Positions 16,790 through 25,302 of a stretch of 64,000 nucleotides of DNA are shown here, one piece after another. This DNA is from Paenibacillus polysaccharolyticus (GTDB lineage Bacteria; Bacillota; Bacilli; Paenibacillales; Paenibacillaceae). Made by a program: the position numbers and the translations under genes. The stretch is taken from the NCBI RefSeq assembly GCF_900102085.1, contig NZ_FMVM01000005.1:1-64000 (forward strand). The letters run 5' to 3'. The notes beneath the pieces are model-generated. The model saw nothing but the letters and a program-made list of their open reading frames with translations. It ran no database searches and was not told the origin of the DNA. How positions within the stretch are numbered: position 1 is the first letter of the stretch; every line of letters begins with the position of its first letter.

Positions 16790-17248
16790 ATGCTCCATTT
16801 TATAGGACAAGCTTTAACCAGCTTCATTGCTTCGGCTGCGTTTGGCATTATTTTCAATGCGCCAAGACGGATGCTGCTTCACGGCGGATTTGTCGGGATG
16901 ATTGGCTGGATCATTTATATTGTGCTGGAGTATGCAGCAGATGCTGTCCCGGCCACACTGGCCGCAACGATTGCTGTTGGTGTCATCAGTCAGCTATTTT
17001 CTCGCATGTTCCGGGCACCTGTCATTATTTTTAGCGTGGCAGGTATCATTCCTCTCGTGCCGGGAGGACTGGCGTATAATGCAATGCGTAGTTTTGTGCA
17101 AAATGATTACAGTGCTGCCATGGAGATGGCCGCCAAAGCTCTTATGTTGTCGGGTGCTATCGCCGTAGGACTTGTCCTATCCGAGGTATTAAACCAGATG
17201 ATTCAGAGCCTTTCCCGTTCAAACCGCATCAAGTCCACCTCCAAATGA
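16790..17248 (+). CDS. threonine/serine exporter ThrE, C-terminal subunit (DUF3815)
   Basis: A 152-residue membrane protein with four or five helices and the motif AGIIPLVPGGLAYNAMRSF, which mirrors MPLVPGLLITNAVRDLMAGH in the upstream gene. It is the small half of a two-gene ThrE-type exporter. The ATG at 16790 has GACGGAGGG 9 nt upstream; the in-frame TTG at 16781 abuts it. The basic tail SRSNRIKSTSK is probably cytoplasmic. Confidence 0.88.
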   Translation: MLHFIGQALTSFIASAAFGIIFNAPRRMLLHGGFVGMIGWIIYIVLEYAADAVPATLAATIAVGVISQLFSRMFRAPVIIFSVAGIIPLVPGGLAYNAMRSFVQNDYSAAMEMAAKALMLSGAIAVGLVLSEVLNQMIQSLSRSNRIKSTSK

Positions 17249-17277
17249 ACCTCCCAATGGCAGGTTGCCACCAAGCA

Positions 17278-17344
17278 AAAAAAGCCCATCGTCTGCAAGC
17301 TGGAGTTTTGACTTAGCTCCGTTCTTGTAGGCTATGGGCCTTCT
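17278..17344. terminator. terminator between convergent genes
   Basis: AAAAAAAGCCCAT and ATGGGCCTT arms enclose a second hairpin around GGAG/CTCC. The A tract suits the minus-strand gene. Confidence 0.6.
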
Positions 17345-17347
17345 CGT

Positions 17348-17899
17348 TTACTTGATGAACGTATTTTTTACACGTACCGACTTCAGAAAATAGGGAATAA
17401 AAATACAGCACGTCAGCAGTGAACGAATGATCAGGTTAAAAGCAGGGGTCGCATCCAGTATATGCTCTTCCCTTCCCACCTCGTTCTGAGCGATAAGAAT
17501 CCAGGTAGCGATACCGATCACCAGATTGACAATGTACTGTATAATCATCAACCGTGGGAAAAGCCGCTTTCTTCGGTATAAAAGAACAAGATTCACAATA
17601 ACGATAACAAACAGAATCACGCTGCTAATGAATCCAAACCATAGCAGCGGCCTTATGACTTCCGTATACAGCTGCGGGGCGATGCCCCGACTTCCTTCCC
17701 AACGTGCCGGATCCATGATCACCGCAACCTGTGAGATATCCGAAAGTAAAAATACCAGTGAAGCCCAAAGACTAATCTGAATTAAAATCAACCAGCCGCC
17801 CAAACCCGAAATACCTGGAAGTTCAGGCCGGATACCACTTTTGGACGAAACCATATCTACATCCTCATCTTGCTTACCGTATGAACGATTCATATTCAT
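17348..17899 (-). CDS. DUF2569-like four-helix membrane protein
   Basis: A 183-residue protein with a polar N-terminus of about 30 residues. GISGLGGWLILIQISLW is the entry to the first of four membrane helices, and that GLGGWL motif is typical of DUF2569. The remaining helices lie at about 80-105, 115-135 and 150-170. Function is unknown. The ATG at 17899 has AAGGAGGG 6 nt upstream; a start at 17929 would lack a site. Monocistronic by context. Confidence 0.7.
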   Translation of the reverse strand: MNMNRSYGKQDEDVDMVSSKSGIRPELPGISGLGGWLILIQISLWASLVFLLSDISQVAVIMDPARWEGSRGIAPQLYTEVIRPLLWFGFISSVILFVIVIVNLVLLYRRKRLFPRLMIIQYIVNLVIGIATWILIAQNEVGREEHILDATPAFNLIIRSLLTCCIFIPYFLKSVRVKNTFIK

Positions 17900-18034
17900 G
17901 ATACCCTCCTTAGAAAAATAGAAGAGCATCTATTATAACTTAATATCTGTATGTTGTGTTATAAAAAGGAGGATATCCTCTTACAGATCGAGCACGAGTA
18001 TACATTGACCTTCCCGTTTCCTTAGCCCTTTCCT

Positions 18035-19912
18035 TTATTGGTTGCTACGTTTCATTACCGCTCCGAACAGCTCCGCTGCTGTTCCGCTTCCGGACTTTAA
18101 GTAATGTTTCGCATCCGTATAATCGAATCCCATCCACACGACCCCCGTCCATTTCCTTGTATATCCGGCAAACCAGATATCCCGATTTGCTTGCTTGGGC
18201 ACATTCGGCAATGCGGCTTGTGTCGTACCCGTTTTGCCAGCCACATGATCATCAGGCAACTGGGCACGCTTTCCTGTTCCTTGGCTCACGACAAGCTGCA
18301 GCATGTTCGTTATTTCTTGAGCCGTTCGCCTCGTGATAACTTGTTTGTTCTCTGAGCGATGGCTATAGATAATTTGTCCTCGGGCATCCGTTATTTCGTG
18401 TATAAGGTGTGCACGATTGAATCTCCCCTCATTGGCAAAAACAGCATAGGCTTGTGCAAGCTTGAGCGGCGAGACACCTTGATGCATCCCCCCAAGGGCA
18501 ACGGACAGATTCATATCTTCATCCTGTAATTTAATCCCCAGTCGCTCAGCGAAACCTTTGGCCTGGCTCAACCCGATCTCGTTTAACAACCAAACCGCAG
18601 GCGCATTGATTGATTTTTGCAGCGCCTCCGACAAAGATACCGTACCTCTGTACCTTCCTCCCACATTGCCCGGCTGGTAATTTCCGTAACGCGTAGGTCG
18701 GTCAGGAAGCATACTTGATGGCTCGAATTGTCCGGACTCCAATGCTGGGCCATAGACGATGACGGGTTTAAATACGGATCCTGGTTGCCTTGCATCCTTC
18801 ATAGCACGATTCATATCTCCCTTCACAGGATTTCGTCCACCCATCATTCCTTTCACTTCACCGTTATGTTGATCAAGTATTACCATACTGGCCTGTACCT
18901 GTTGAGTTTCTCGGTCATCCGGAAACCAGACATGCTCCGCGAATGTTTCCTCCATTGCCCGCTGCACACTTGCATTCAAGCCCGTTCGAATGGTCCATCC
19001 TGCGGAACGAATCTCGGCTTCACCCTTGCCGGTGAGAAGTGAGGCCTCCTGCAAGACTGCATCTAAGGCAGACGTATAGGAAGGCTTCTCCATTTGGTAC
19101 GTAAGTGCCGTTGAAAGGCTCGCCATATTGGGAGGAGGCGGTTGATATTCAACAGCTACAGCCTCTTGCATCTGTTTGCTCGTAATGATTCCCTGTTCGT
19201 GCATCATGGAGAGAACGACATTACGTCGCTCTTGGGAAAGATTCTTGTTATCCACCGGATTGTAAATAGATGGCCCCTTAGGAATACCCGCGAGCGTTGC
19301 GATCTGCCAGAGTTTTAATTGTTTCAAATCTTCCACACCGAAATAACGCCATGCTGCTGCCTTGACCCCATACTGTTGCCGTCCCATGTAAATCCGGTTC
19401 AAATACATTTCCAGGATTTCGTCCTTCGAATACTTCGTTTCCATCTCGATCGCAATGGATAACTCGTTTATTTTACGGATGAAGTTCTTGTTGGCGTTCA
19501 GATACAGATTTCTAGCCAGTTGCTGTGTGATCGAACTTCCGCCCTGGCTCCAATTCATATGTAGTATATTTTCTACTATTGCCCTGCCAACACCCATGAC
19601 GTCTAGACCCGCATGTCGGTAGAAACGCCGATCCTCGGTCACTAAAAAGGCCTGTTTTAGCATATCCGGCATTTCTTGCAGATCGGCATACGCCATATAT
19701 CTTCCGTTTGGTGTCGTCAACCTGATGATCTCTTGTCCAGCCTCATCCAGAATGACGGTTGATGACACTTGCTGCATAACTTCCGGTTGATGGCGAATCA
19801 CCATTTTTCCATACGAAAACAAATAGATGTACAGTAGCACCAGTAGAACCGCTACAATAACAGCAACATCGTACAATCGATATATGGAACGTTTCATCTT
19901 CACATTTAACAT
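18035..19912 (-). CDS. class A penicillin-binding protein
   Basis: A 625-residue bifunctional peptidoglycan synthase. There is one N-terminal membrane helix (VAVIVAVLLVLLYIYLFSYG). The GT51 glycosyltransferase domain has AFLVTEDRRFYRHAGLD, GGSSITQQLARN and MYLNRIYMG. The transpeptidase domain has the catalytic GSVFKP (SxxK), KSINAPAV (SxN) and AGKTGTTQ (KTG). It is near the PbpF/PBP2c size, shorter than PBP1a. The start at 19912 follows AGAGGA and overlaps the upstream sensor-like gene by 7 bp, so they are one operon. Context suggests an inducible PBP under the neighbouring two-component system. Confidence 0.93.
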   Translation of the reverse strand: MLNVKMKRSIYRLYDVAVIVAVLLVLLYIYLFSYGKMVIRHQPEVMQQVSSTVILDEAGQEIIRLTTPNGRYMAYADLQEMPDMLKQAFLVTEDRRFYRHAGLDVMGVGRAIVENILHMNWSQGGSSITQQLARNLYLNANKNFIRKINELSIAIEMETKYSKDEILEMYLNRIYMGRQQYGVKAAAWRYFGVEDLKQLKLWQIATLAGIPKGPSIYNPVDNKNLSQERRNVVLSMMHEQGIITSKQMQEAVAVEYQPPPPNMASLSTALTYQMEKPSYTSALDAVLQEASLLTGKGEAEIRSAGWTIRTGLNASVQRAMEETFAEHVWFPDDRETQQVQASMVILDQHNGEVKGMMGGRNPVKGDMNRAMKDARQPGSVFKPVIVYGPALESGQFEPSSMLPDRPTRYGNYQPGNVGGRYRGTVSLSEALQKSINAPAVWLLNEIGLSQAKGFAERLGIKLQDEDMNLSVALGGMHQGVSPLKLAQAYAVFANEGRFNRAHLIHEITDARGQIIYSHRSENKQVITRRTAQEITNMLQLVVSQGTGKRAQLPDDHVAGKTGTTQAALPNVPKQANRDIWFAGYTRKWTGVVWMGFDYTDAKHYLKSGSGTAAELFGAVMKRSNQ

Positions 19913-20346
19913 GATGGTTCCTCTGATTTAACCTTCATTTCAGAGCAATCTTTATTCGCTGTAAGCGCCGCAATCGCATTGATCTGATCACTCAATTGCC
20001 GCAGCTCACCACCGCTCAGGATTTGAATGGGTGCAGGATTCCGGCCCTTAGCAAGTTCATTAGTTCCCCGCACAAGGGCTTGCATGTCTTCGCTTATTTT
20101 CTGAGAACGAATCCAGAAAAATAAAAGAAACAAACCTCCGCCCATAAGCAACCCGATCGGTTTCTTTCCTATATGATTGATACTCCAATGTACAAGGTCG
20201 GTAAACCAGACAGCTTCATGGAACATCAAACGATAAGCTAATCTCATGATCTGGTACATAACAAAAAGAAGCACAATGCTGAGAACCGCGCTTGCTCCGC
20301 AAATATAGATGTATTTCATTCGAATGGTGTTAAATCTCGAACTCAT
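19906..20346 (-). CDS. kinase-less sensor protein: two membrane helices plus HAMP-like linker
   Basis: A 146-residue protein with two membrane helices (about 15-38 and 70-90) around a short extracytoplasmic loop, then a HAMP-like segment ending LRQLSDQINAIAALT. It aligns with the N-terminal 130 residues of the adjacent histidine kinase: WSINHIGKKPIGLLMGGGLF against WLVNHIGSVPLMIAVGIISF, and GTNELAKG against GIQEVAKG. There is no kinase domain. The ATG at 20346 has GAGGAGGA 8 nt upstream. It is coupled to the PBP gene and probably arose by partial duplication of the kinase; it may modulate sensing or the PBP. Confidence 0.75.
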   Translation of the reverse strand: MSSRFNTIRMKYIYICGASAVLSIVLLFVMYQIMRLAYRLMFHEAVWFTDLVHWSINHIGKKPIGLLMGGGLFLLFFWIRSQKISEDMQALVRGTNELAKGRNPAPIQILSGGELRQLSDQINAIAALTANKDCSEMKVKSEEPSC

Positions 20347-20401
20347 CTTCGGTATCCTCCTCATACTTCGAACAGATTGATAGAGGTAGCATACCGAATA
20401 G

Positions 20402-20440
20402 TTCTTAAAGAAGCGTTGTTAACTTCTTATCAAATTCTTA
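20402..20440 (-). promoter_or_regulatory. phased TTCTTA repeats, candidate response-regulator box
   Basis: TTCTTA occurs at 20402-20407, 20424-20429 and 20435-20440, i.e. with 22- and 11-bp steps on one helix face. OmpR-family regulators bind direct repeats with about 10-11 bp steps. It lies just upstream of the sensor-like/PBP operon. Confidence 0.5.
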
Positions 20441-20485
20441 ATTTACATATCCAAAGCTTAATATGAGAGGTATGATATGAACATT

Positions 20486-21619
20486 CTACTCTTCCAATGG
20501 CGTATGGACGGGTGGTTTTATGGCCGGAAAACGGGTAACAAAATCCGTCCGGCCCTGATCGCTATAAGCGGCAATCTGCCCCTGATGCAGTTCTATCATA
20601 GATTTGGCAATGGCAAGTCCCAGTCCTGTGCCCCCTGTATCACGAGAACGTGATTTATCTACCCGATAGAAACGTTCAAACAAATGTGGTAAGTCCTGAG
20701 CCGGGATCGATTCTCCGTAATTGCTGATACGTACCACAGCTTCTCCTTCTTCAAGAGCAAGGCCAATTTCCATTACTTTGCCCGTTGCACCATATCGAAT
20801 CGCATTGCTGAACAAGTTTTCATAGGCTCTAACGAGTTCTCCCGGAGCAGCCTGAATCCATAGTGGCTCTTGGCCTCCAACGATCGTATAGGTCATGCCT
20901 GCTTCTTCAAGCATTGGAGCAAATTCTTCGGCGAGTTGCATCAGGAACGGGGTCAGATTCAGTGGTCTTAAAGACAACGGAAGGCTTCCGCCGCTGACCC
21001 GAGTATATTCAAACAAATCATCAATGAGCTTGCGCAACGTCAGGGATTTCTCGTAAGCGATACTGACGTAATAACGCATTTCTAATTCATCCTGATACCG
21101 ATCCTTCTCGATATACTCCAAAAATCCAAGAATCGAGGTTAAGGGTGTCCTCAAATCATGCGAGATGCCTGTGATCAGATCATTTTTGGCTGCAACTGCA
21201 CTCCGTTCTTCCTGAAGAGATCGCTGGAGTTGTTCCGCCATTTGATTGATGCTCGCCGCAACCACACCAAACTCATCGGAAGTCTTCACCGCAATCCGAT
21301 GTGACAATTCTCCTTTGGCAACTTCCTGGATACCCGCCGTGATCTCATCCAGTACAACCATCACTTTGCGGGTGAAGAGAAAGAAAAACAGCACAAAACT
21401 GATGATTCCTACAGCAATCATCAGTGGAACAGAGCCAATATGATTCACTAGCCAGCGAACCACTTGCCCCGGAATCGTATAATTCGGATATTGCTGATTT
21501 TCCAGAATCGTCTCGCCCACTTTGCCTGCTCCATACAATATCACCGCAGTCAAAATGCCACTTAACAGAAATGCGTAAATAAACTTCCAGCGTACCGTAT
21601 TAATCCATTTCGAATTCAT
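20486..21619 (-). CDS. VanS-like sensor histidine kinase
   Basis: A 377-residue kinase with two membrane helices (about 14-32 and 62-85), a HAMP linker (VAKGELSHRIAVKTSDEFG), H box GISHDLRTPLTSILGF, N box ENLFSNAIRYG, G1 region NYGESIP, F box LFERFYRVDKSRSRD and G2 GGTGLGLAIAKSM. The short extracytoplasmic loop of about 30 residues suggests it senses the membrane or cell wall. It lies 30 bp after its regulator. Motif style is closest to VanS/PhoR-like kinases. The signal is unknown. Confidence 0.92.
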   Translation of the reverse strand: MNSKWINTVRWKFIYAFLLSGILTAVILYGAGKVGETILENQQYPNYTIPGQVVRWLVNHIGSVPLMIAVGIISFVLFFFLFTRKVMVVLDEITAGIQEVAKGELSHRIAVKTSDEFGVVAASINQMAEQLQRSLQEERSAVAAKNDLITGISHDLRTPLTSILGFLEYIEKDRYQDELEMRYYVSIAYEKSLTLRKLIDDLFEYTRVSGGSLPLSLRPLNLTPFLMQLAEEFAPMLEEAGMTYTIVGGQEPLWIQAAPGELVRAYENLFSNAIRYGATGKVMEIGLALEEGEAVVRISNYGESIPAQDLPHLFERFYRVDKSRSRDTGGTGLGLAIAKSMIELHQGQIAAYSDQGRTDFVTRFPAIKPPVHTPLEE

Positions 21620-21649
21620 GGTAGAAACTCCCTGCTTGTGACGTACAAC

Positions 21650-22354
21650 CTAAATCGGTTTAATCATCTTATATCCGACACCCCATACGGTCTGAATGAA
21701 CTTCGGATGTTTACTGTCATGCTCAATCTTCTCACGAAGTTTACGAATGTGCACCATAACCGTGTTGTTAGACTCCATGAATTCTTCTTTCCAGACTTGG
21801 CGGTAAATCTGTTCCATACTAAGTACCGATCCTTGATGCCTTGCGAGCAGTTCAAGCACTGCAAATTCCCGGGGTGTAAGATGCACAGGTTTGTCATCCA
21901 GCCACACTTCATGTGTGTCTGTATTAATAATCAGATCATCAATGATCCATTCATGCTCCTTGCTTTCCCTGCCCTCATTAAATGTATGGTACCTGCGAAG
22001 CTGGGATTTCGCTCTCGCCACAAGCTCAAGCGGATTGAACGGCTTGGTTAAATAATCATCAGCGCCGATGCTTAAACCCGTTATTTTATCGATATCCGTA
22101 CTTTTTGCAGACAGCATTATAATTGGCATTTTCTGCTCTTCGCGAATTTTCATGCAGGCTTCGATTCCGTCCATATTGGGCATCATGACGTCCAGAATAA
22201 TGAGATCAATGTCTTCCGTCTTAAGCACCTCTAGAGCCTGTATTCCGTCATTCGCAGTAAAAATCCGGTACCCTTCATTGCCAAAATAAATTTCCATCAG
22301 TTTAATAATATCCTGCTCATCATCGACAAGCAGTATGGATGCTGGTTGTGCCAC
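21650..22354 (-). CDS. OmpR-family response regulator (VanR-like)
   Basis: A 234-residue regulator. The receiver domain has ILLVDDEQD, the phosphoacceptor region LIILDVMMPNMDG, MLSAKS and the Lys in YLTKPFNPLEL. The winged-helix DNA-binding domain has LTPREFAVLELLARHQG and ends TVWGVGYKMI. The start is GTG 22354, 8 nt after AAAGGA; upstream frame extension into the APH gene has no ribosome binding site. Its likely targets are the phased TTCTTA box and the downstream sensor-like/PBP operon. Confidence 0.92.
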   Translation of the reverse strand: MAQPASILLVDDEQDIIKLMEIYFGNEGYRIFTANDGIQALEVLKTEDIDLIILDVMMPNMDGIEACMKIREEQKMPIIMLSAKSTDIDKITGLSIGADDYLTKPFNPLELVARAKSQLRRYHTFNEGRESKEHEWIIDDLIINTDTHEVWLDDKPVHLTPREFAVLELLARHQGSVLSMEQIYRQVWKEEFMESNNTVMVHIRKLREKIEHDSKHPKFIQTVWGVGYKMIKPI

Positions 22355-22413
22355 GGCATTTTTCCTTTCTGCTTCACAAATGCTACATCGGTTAACCCAA
22401 CTACTAATGCAAT

Positions 22414-23373
22414 CTATCTGTTCACAGTATACCACCTTGGAATCATACTACGGAAATCATCATGATCATTCCGCACACGTTCAATCTTCATCATCATCTG
22501 CTCGGTCTCCTCTGGCTTCACGTTCTGAATCCAAACCACGGAAGATATCAGCGCCATGGCCATATACAGAGAGTACATCTTCCAGAAACCCTCATCCGGT
22601 TCATGCCCATCAAAATATCCATGTATCTGCCCAATCGAGTATGGAATGCTGATCTCTGTAGCAAATAACCCCAGCTTCAAAAACTCATGCACAGGGTCGC
22701 CCTGATCTGCCCGGTTAAAATCAATGACTCCAGCCAGTTCACCCTTGTTTACTATCAGATTAGCTGGATGAAAATCATCATGCTGAAAACCATCGGGACG
22801 GTCTTTCATCCATTCCAAATGTTCTTCAATAAAATTCAGAATATGCTGATCACTTTCCATCACAACAGGGCACGCGTTGTATCGATCCACGTACCGCCGA
22901 TGCTTCTTACTTTTCCGTATGTACCAGGACTCGGCCTGCTTCTCTACAGCTAAATGATGAATGCGCTCTAACTCTGCACCTGCTTTCAGGCCGATGGAAT
23001 ACTGCTGCTGCTCACTCATCGAAGGCAATACCTCGGAAGCATCTTCACCCTCAAGATAACTCAAAATCATATATCCATTGTTCTCATCCAACCTTCCAAC
23101 GCCAAGCGGTGTAGAGCATAGAACCCCCATCTCTCTCAAAGCTGCCAAAACATGAGTCTCTTGTCGCTTGTCATCCATATCACAACAAGGAAAGATTCGC
23201 AGCAACATATTTCTTTGATCAGGAACAACGACTTTGAACTTATGATCCAGGGAATATCCTCGGGATATACGTTCAACCTGTAGAGCATTTCGAAGTTCAG
23301 GAATCCTTGTCACAATCTCCAGCATGCCGCTCTCACTCGAAGATGAATTCTGGTTATCCATAAATTCTACCAA
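22414..23373 (-). CDS. APH-like phosphotransferase
   Basis: A 319-residue protein with an aminoglycoside phosphotransferase/choline-kinase fold. MILSYLEGEDASEVLP marks the hinge, HDDFHPANLIV is the catalytic Brenner-type loop and GVIDFNRADQGDPVHEFLKL is the metal-binding DFG-like loop. The TTG at 23373 follows GGAGGGG. Members phosphorylate aminoglycosides, macrolides, homoserine or other metabolites; the substrate is not evident, so drug resistance should not be assumed. It lies 59 bp upstream of the response regulator and may share its transcript. Confidence 0.8.
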   Translation of the reverse strand: MVEFMDNQNSSSSESGMLEIVTRIPELRNALQVERISRGYSLDHKFKVVVPDQRNMLLRIFPCCDMDDKRQETHVLAALREMGVLCSTPLGVGRLDENNGYMILSYLEGEDASEVLPSMSEQQQYSIGLKAGAELERIHHLAVEKQAESWYIRKSKKHRRYVDRYNACPVVMESDQHILNFIEEHLEWMKDRPDGFQHDDFHPANLIVNKGELAGVIDFNRADQGDPVHEFLKLGLFATEISIPYSIGQIHGYFDGHEPDEGFWKMYSLYMAMALISSVVWIQNVKPEETEQMMMKIERVRNDHDDFRSMIPRWYTVNR

Positions 23374-23513
23374 CTTAACCCCTCCATTATTAGATGTAAG
23401 TCACAAGTCGGCTTATATCAAAGAATACCTGCATAAATTTATGTACTGTCCCTTGTATCCCGGTTAATGCTCTTCATACCTTTACCCAATATGTATTGAT
23501 GATATGTATTCGT

Positions 23514-23972
23514 TTAGGCAAACATCGCCGTCTTGGGTTCTCTTCCCGTCAAGGTTAACATCGTATAGAGTTGTCCCCTGTGATGGTACATATGCCCCAT
23601 CATTTCAAGTAACCATTCCAGACGGCTATAGGAAGCACCCCAATAGGATGTTGTTACATGAAGCAATTCTTCCGTCGTAAACTGCATGTAACGCTGGTAG
23701 AGGAAGTTTCGGTTCTCTATGAGAGAATCCTTGATCTGATTCACAGAACACACGCGGTTCTCTTGGTAAAATCGAGTCATTTCCTCTTCTGATGCACCTT
23801 CGGATATGTACAGATCTGCGCGACAGACTAACGCTAGATGCGAAAGTAACTCCCTTATAGAACGCTTGCCCTCAATCGGAGTCAGGTCCAAATCTTCTTC
23901 ACTTAACTGATCGCAAATATCAACTAATGATGCAACCGCCGTATCAATATGTTTGAATGCAGACTGAATCAA
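23514..23972 (-). CDS. DinB-family protein
   Basis: A 152-residue four-helix-bundle protein of the DinB/YfiT superfamily. RELLSHLALVCRAD and the late MMGHMYHHRGQLYTML supply the metal-ligand histidines. These are thiol-dependent transferases or damage-inducible proteins of mostly unknown reaction. TTG 23972 has AAAGGAAG 8 nt upstream and is preferred over GTG 23981, which abuts that site. No partner gene is evident. Confidence 0.8.
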   Translation of the reverse strand: MIQSAFKHIDTAVASLVDICDQLSEEDLDLTPIEGKRSIRELLSHLALVCRADLYISEGASEEEMTRFYQENRVCSVNQIKDSLIENRNFLYQRYMQFTTEELLHVTTSYWGASYSRLEWLLEMMGHMYHHRGQLYTMLTLTGREPKTAMFA

Positions 23973-24205
23973 TATTATCACTTCCTTTTCATCCCATTAT
24001 ATAGAACATATGATCTCATTTCAACCTATGTACTTCCTTTAACTATTTAAACACGCTGGCGCCTCTGATTAACATATGCGCACAAAAAAAAGCCCCTCCT
24101 CCTCTTATAAACGGGGATTCAGGACATTTTGTTACAGCTATTGAATAAATATTCACCTAATTTATGGAATGGCAGTTGGCCTGGGTAATAAAAATGAACT
24201 AAAAC

Positions 24206-25156
24206 TTAACTGGAATAAATCGAACAACATGTATGATCAAATTGCTCAGCCTCCAGGTCAGCACCTCGAATGAAGAACTGTAATTCACCGCAATCCAGCC
24301 ACTGAAAACCGATTGCATCATTCGTATCTATTTTTAACAGCAGCAGTGTGTCGGATAATTCCTCCCACGTGCGCTCCTCATCCCCATCGTAATGCGCGGT
24401 CAGCTTCTTCACACATTCCTGCTCACTGCCGGTGTGTGCCTCACCCAGCTCAATATAACTCAACGCCCGGTGTTCTGCATCGGGATGCTGCCCATCGGGG
24501 TAACCAAACATGCCGCCCCAATTAAGCGGGCTTGGGTGATTCCAGTCTGATTCGAATTCCAGATAACGGTCTAGCCAACGGCCTCCGGGAGCTCCCTCTG
24601 GATTGGAAACTGCCTCTGAGGCTTTCCCCTGTTCATCCAACGCCGCAGCATCTATGTACGCATATGTAGGAAGCTCAAGGTTAGGCAAGACGGTAACCGA
24701 ATGCGCTATCGTAGGTTCTCCCCCCAGAGCAGTGGCCCCGTCCGGTTCGCGTTTTACAAGATTATATGTAGATGGTTCATAGATCACTCGATGTTCAATC
24801 GGATAAGCTGCATCCACACTGCCAATAAAAAAGTACAACATGCCCCGCTCCGGCAACGTTCCGCGCCCGTCATTCGGTGTATACGGAGACAAATCCACCA
24901 TATTCAGCTGGGCCAGAAAAGTCATTGGCACCCCGTCCTTCGTAAGCGGCCAGTCCAGATCATCCGGCAGATCAGGATGTCCGCCAACACGCGAATTTCC
25001 TGTTCTGCGATATTCATCCGTTGTGGACACATCCAGGCGAATACCCCAGCGCCCAGCATCCAGCACCAGATCGGCAACAGCACCGAGACCGTATTCTTCT
25101 TCGAGGGTTTTACGTGCTTTTCTAGTCAGACGTTCACATTGTTCCGGCTTAATCAT
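24206..25156 (-). CDS. YwqG-like DUF1963 protein
   Basis: A 316-residue soluble protein. RVGGHPDLPDDLDWPLTKDG and MTFLAQLNMVDLSPY are typical of DUF1963/YwqG; GMLYFFIGS and the late DSDWNHPS-type and MFGYPDGQ segments also fit. Function is unknown; YwqG-like proteins sit in toxin-immunity contexts in other genomes, but no toxin gene is next to this one. AAAGGGAGGA precedes the ATG. The inserted acidic stretch near residues 235-265 (EERTWEELSDTLLLLKID) is variable in the family. Confidence 0.8.
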   Translation of the reverse strand: MIKPEQCERLTRKARKTLEEEYGLGAVADLVLDAGRWGIRLDVSTTDEYRRTGNSRVGGHPDLPDDLDWPLTKDGVPMTFLAQLNMVDLSPYTPNDGRGTLPERGMLYFFIGSVDAAYPIEHRVIYEPSTYNLVKREPDGATALGGEPTIAHSVTVLPNLELPTYAYIDAAALDEQGKASEAVSNPEGAPGGRWLDRYLEFESDWNHPSPLNWGGMFGYPDGQHPDAEHRALSYIELGEAHTGSEQECVKKLTAHYDGDEERTWEELSDTLLLLKIDTNDAIGFQWLDCGELQFFIRGADLEAEQFDHTCCSIYSS

Positions 25157-25248
25157 ATAGATCCTCCCTTTTTGACGTTACACCTATGCTGAGACTTATT
25201 CACGTTCACACCTGTATATTCTTCCGCCTTGTCTTTTTTCCCTGCTTT

Positions 25249-25282
25249 CTGTGTAAAAAAGAGGCTGACCTTCGTCAGCCCC
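25249..25282 (-). terminator. terminator of the amt operon
   Basis: On the minus strand GGCTGAC, loop GAAG, GTCAGCC is followed by TCTTTTTT. Confidence 0.9.
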
Positions 25283-25302
25283 TATCTTTTCATATACTTT
25301 TG

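Noticed and set aside
22414..23373. APH-like gene as an antibiotic-resistance determinant
   Set aside because: The family covers many metabolic kinases and nothing in the sequence points to an aminoglycoside or macrolide substrate.
24206..25156. YwqG-like protein as an immunity protein
   Set aside because: No toxin gene or polymorphic toxin features are adjacent on either side.
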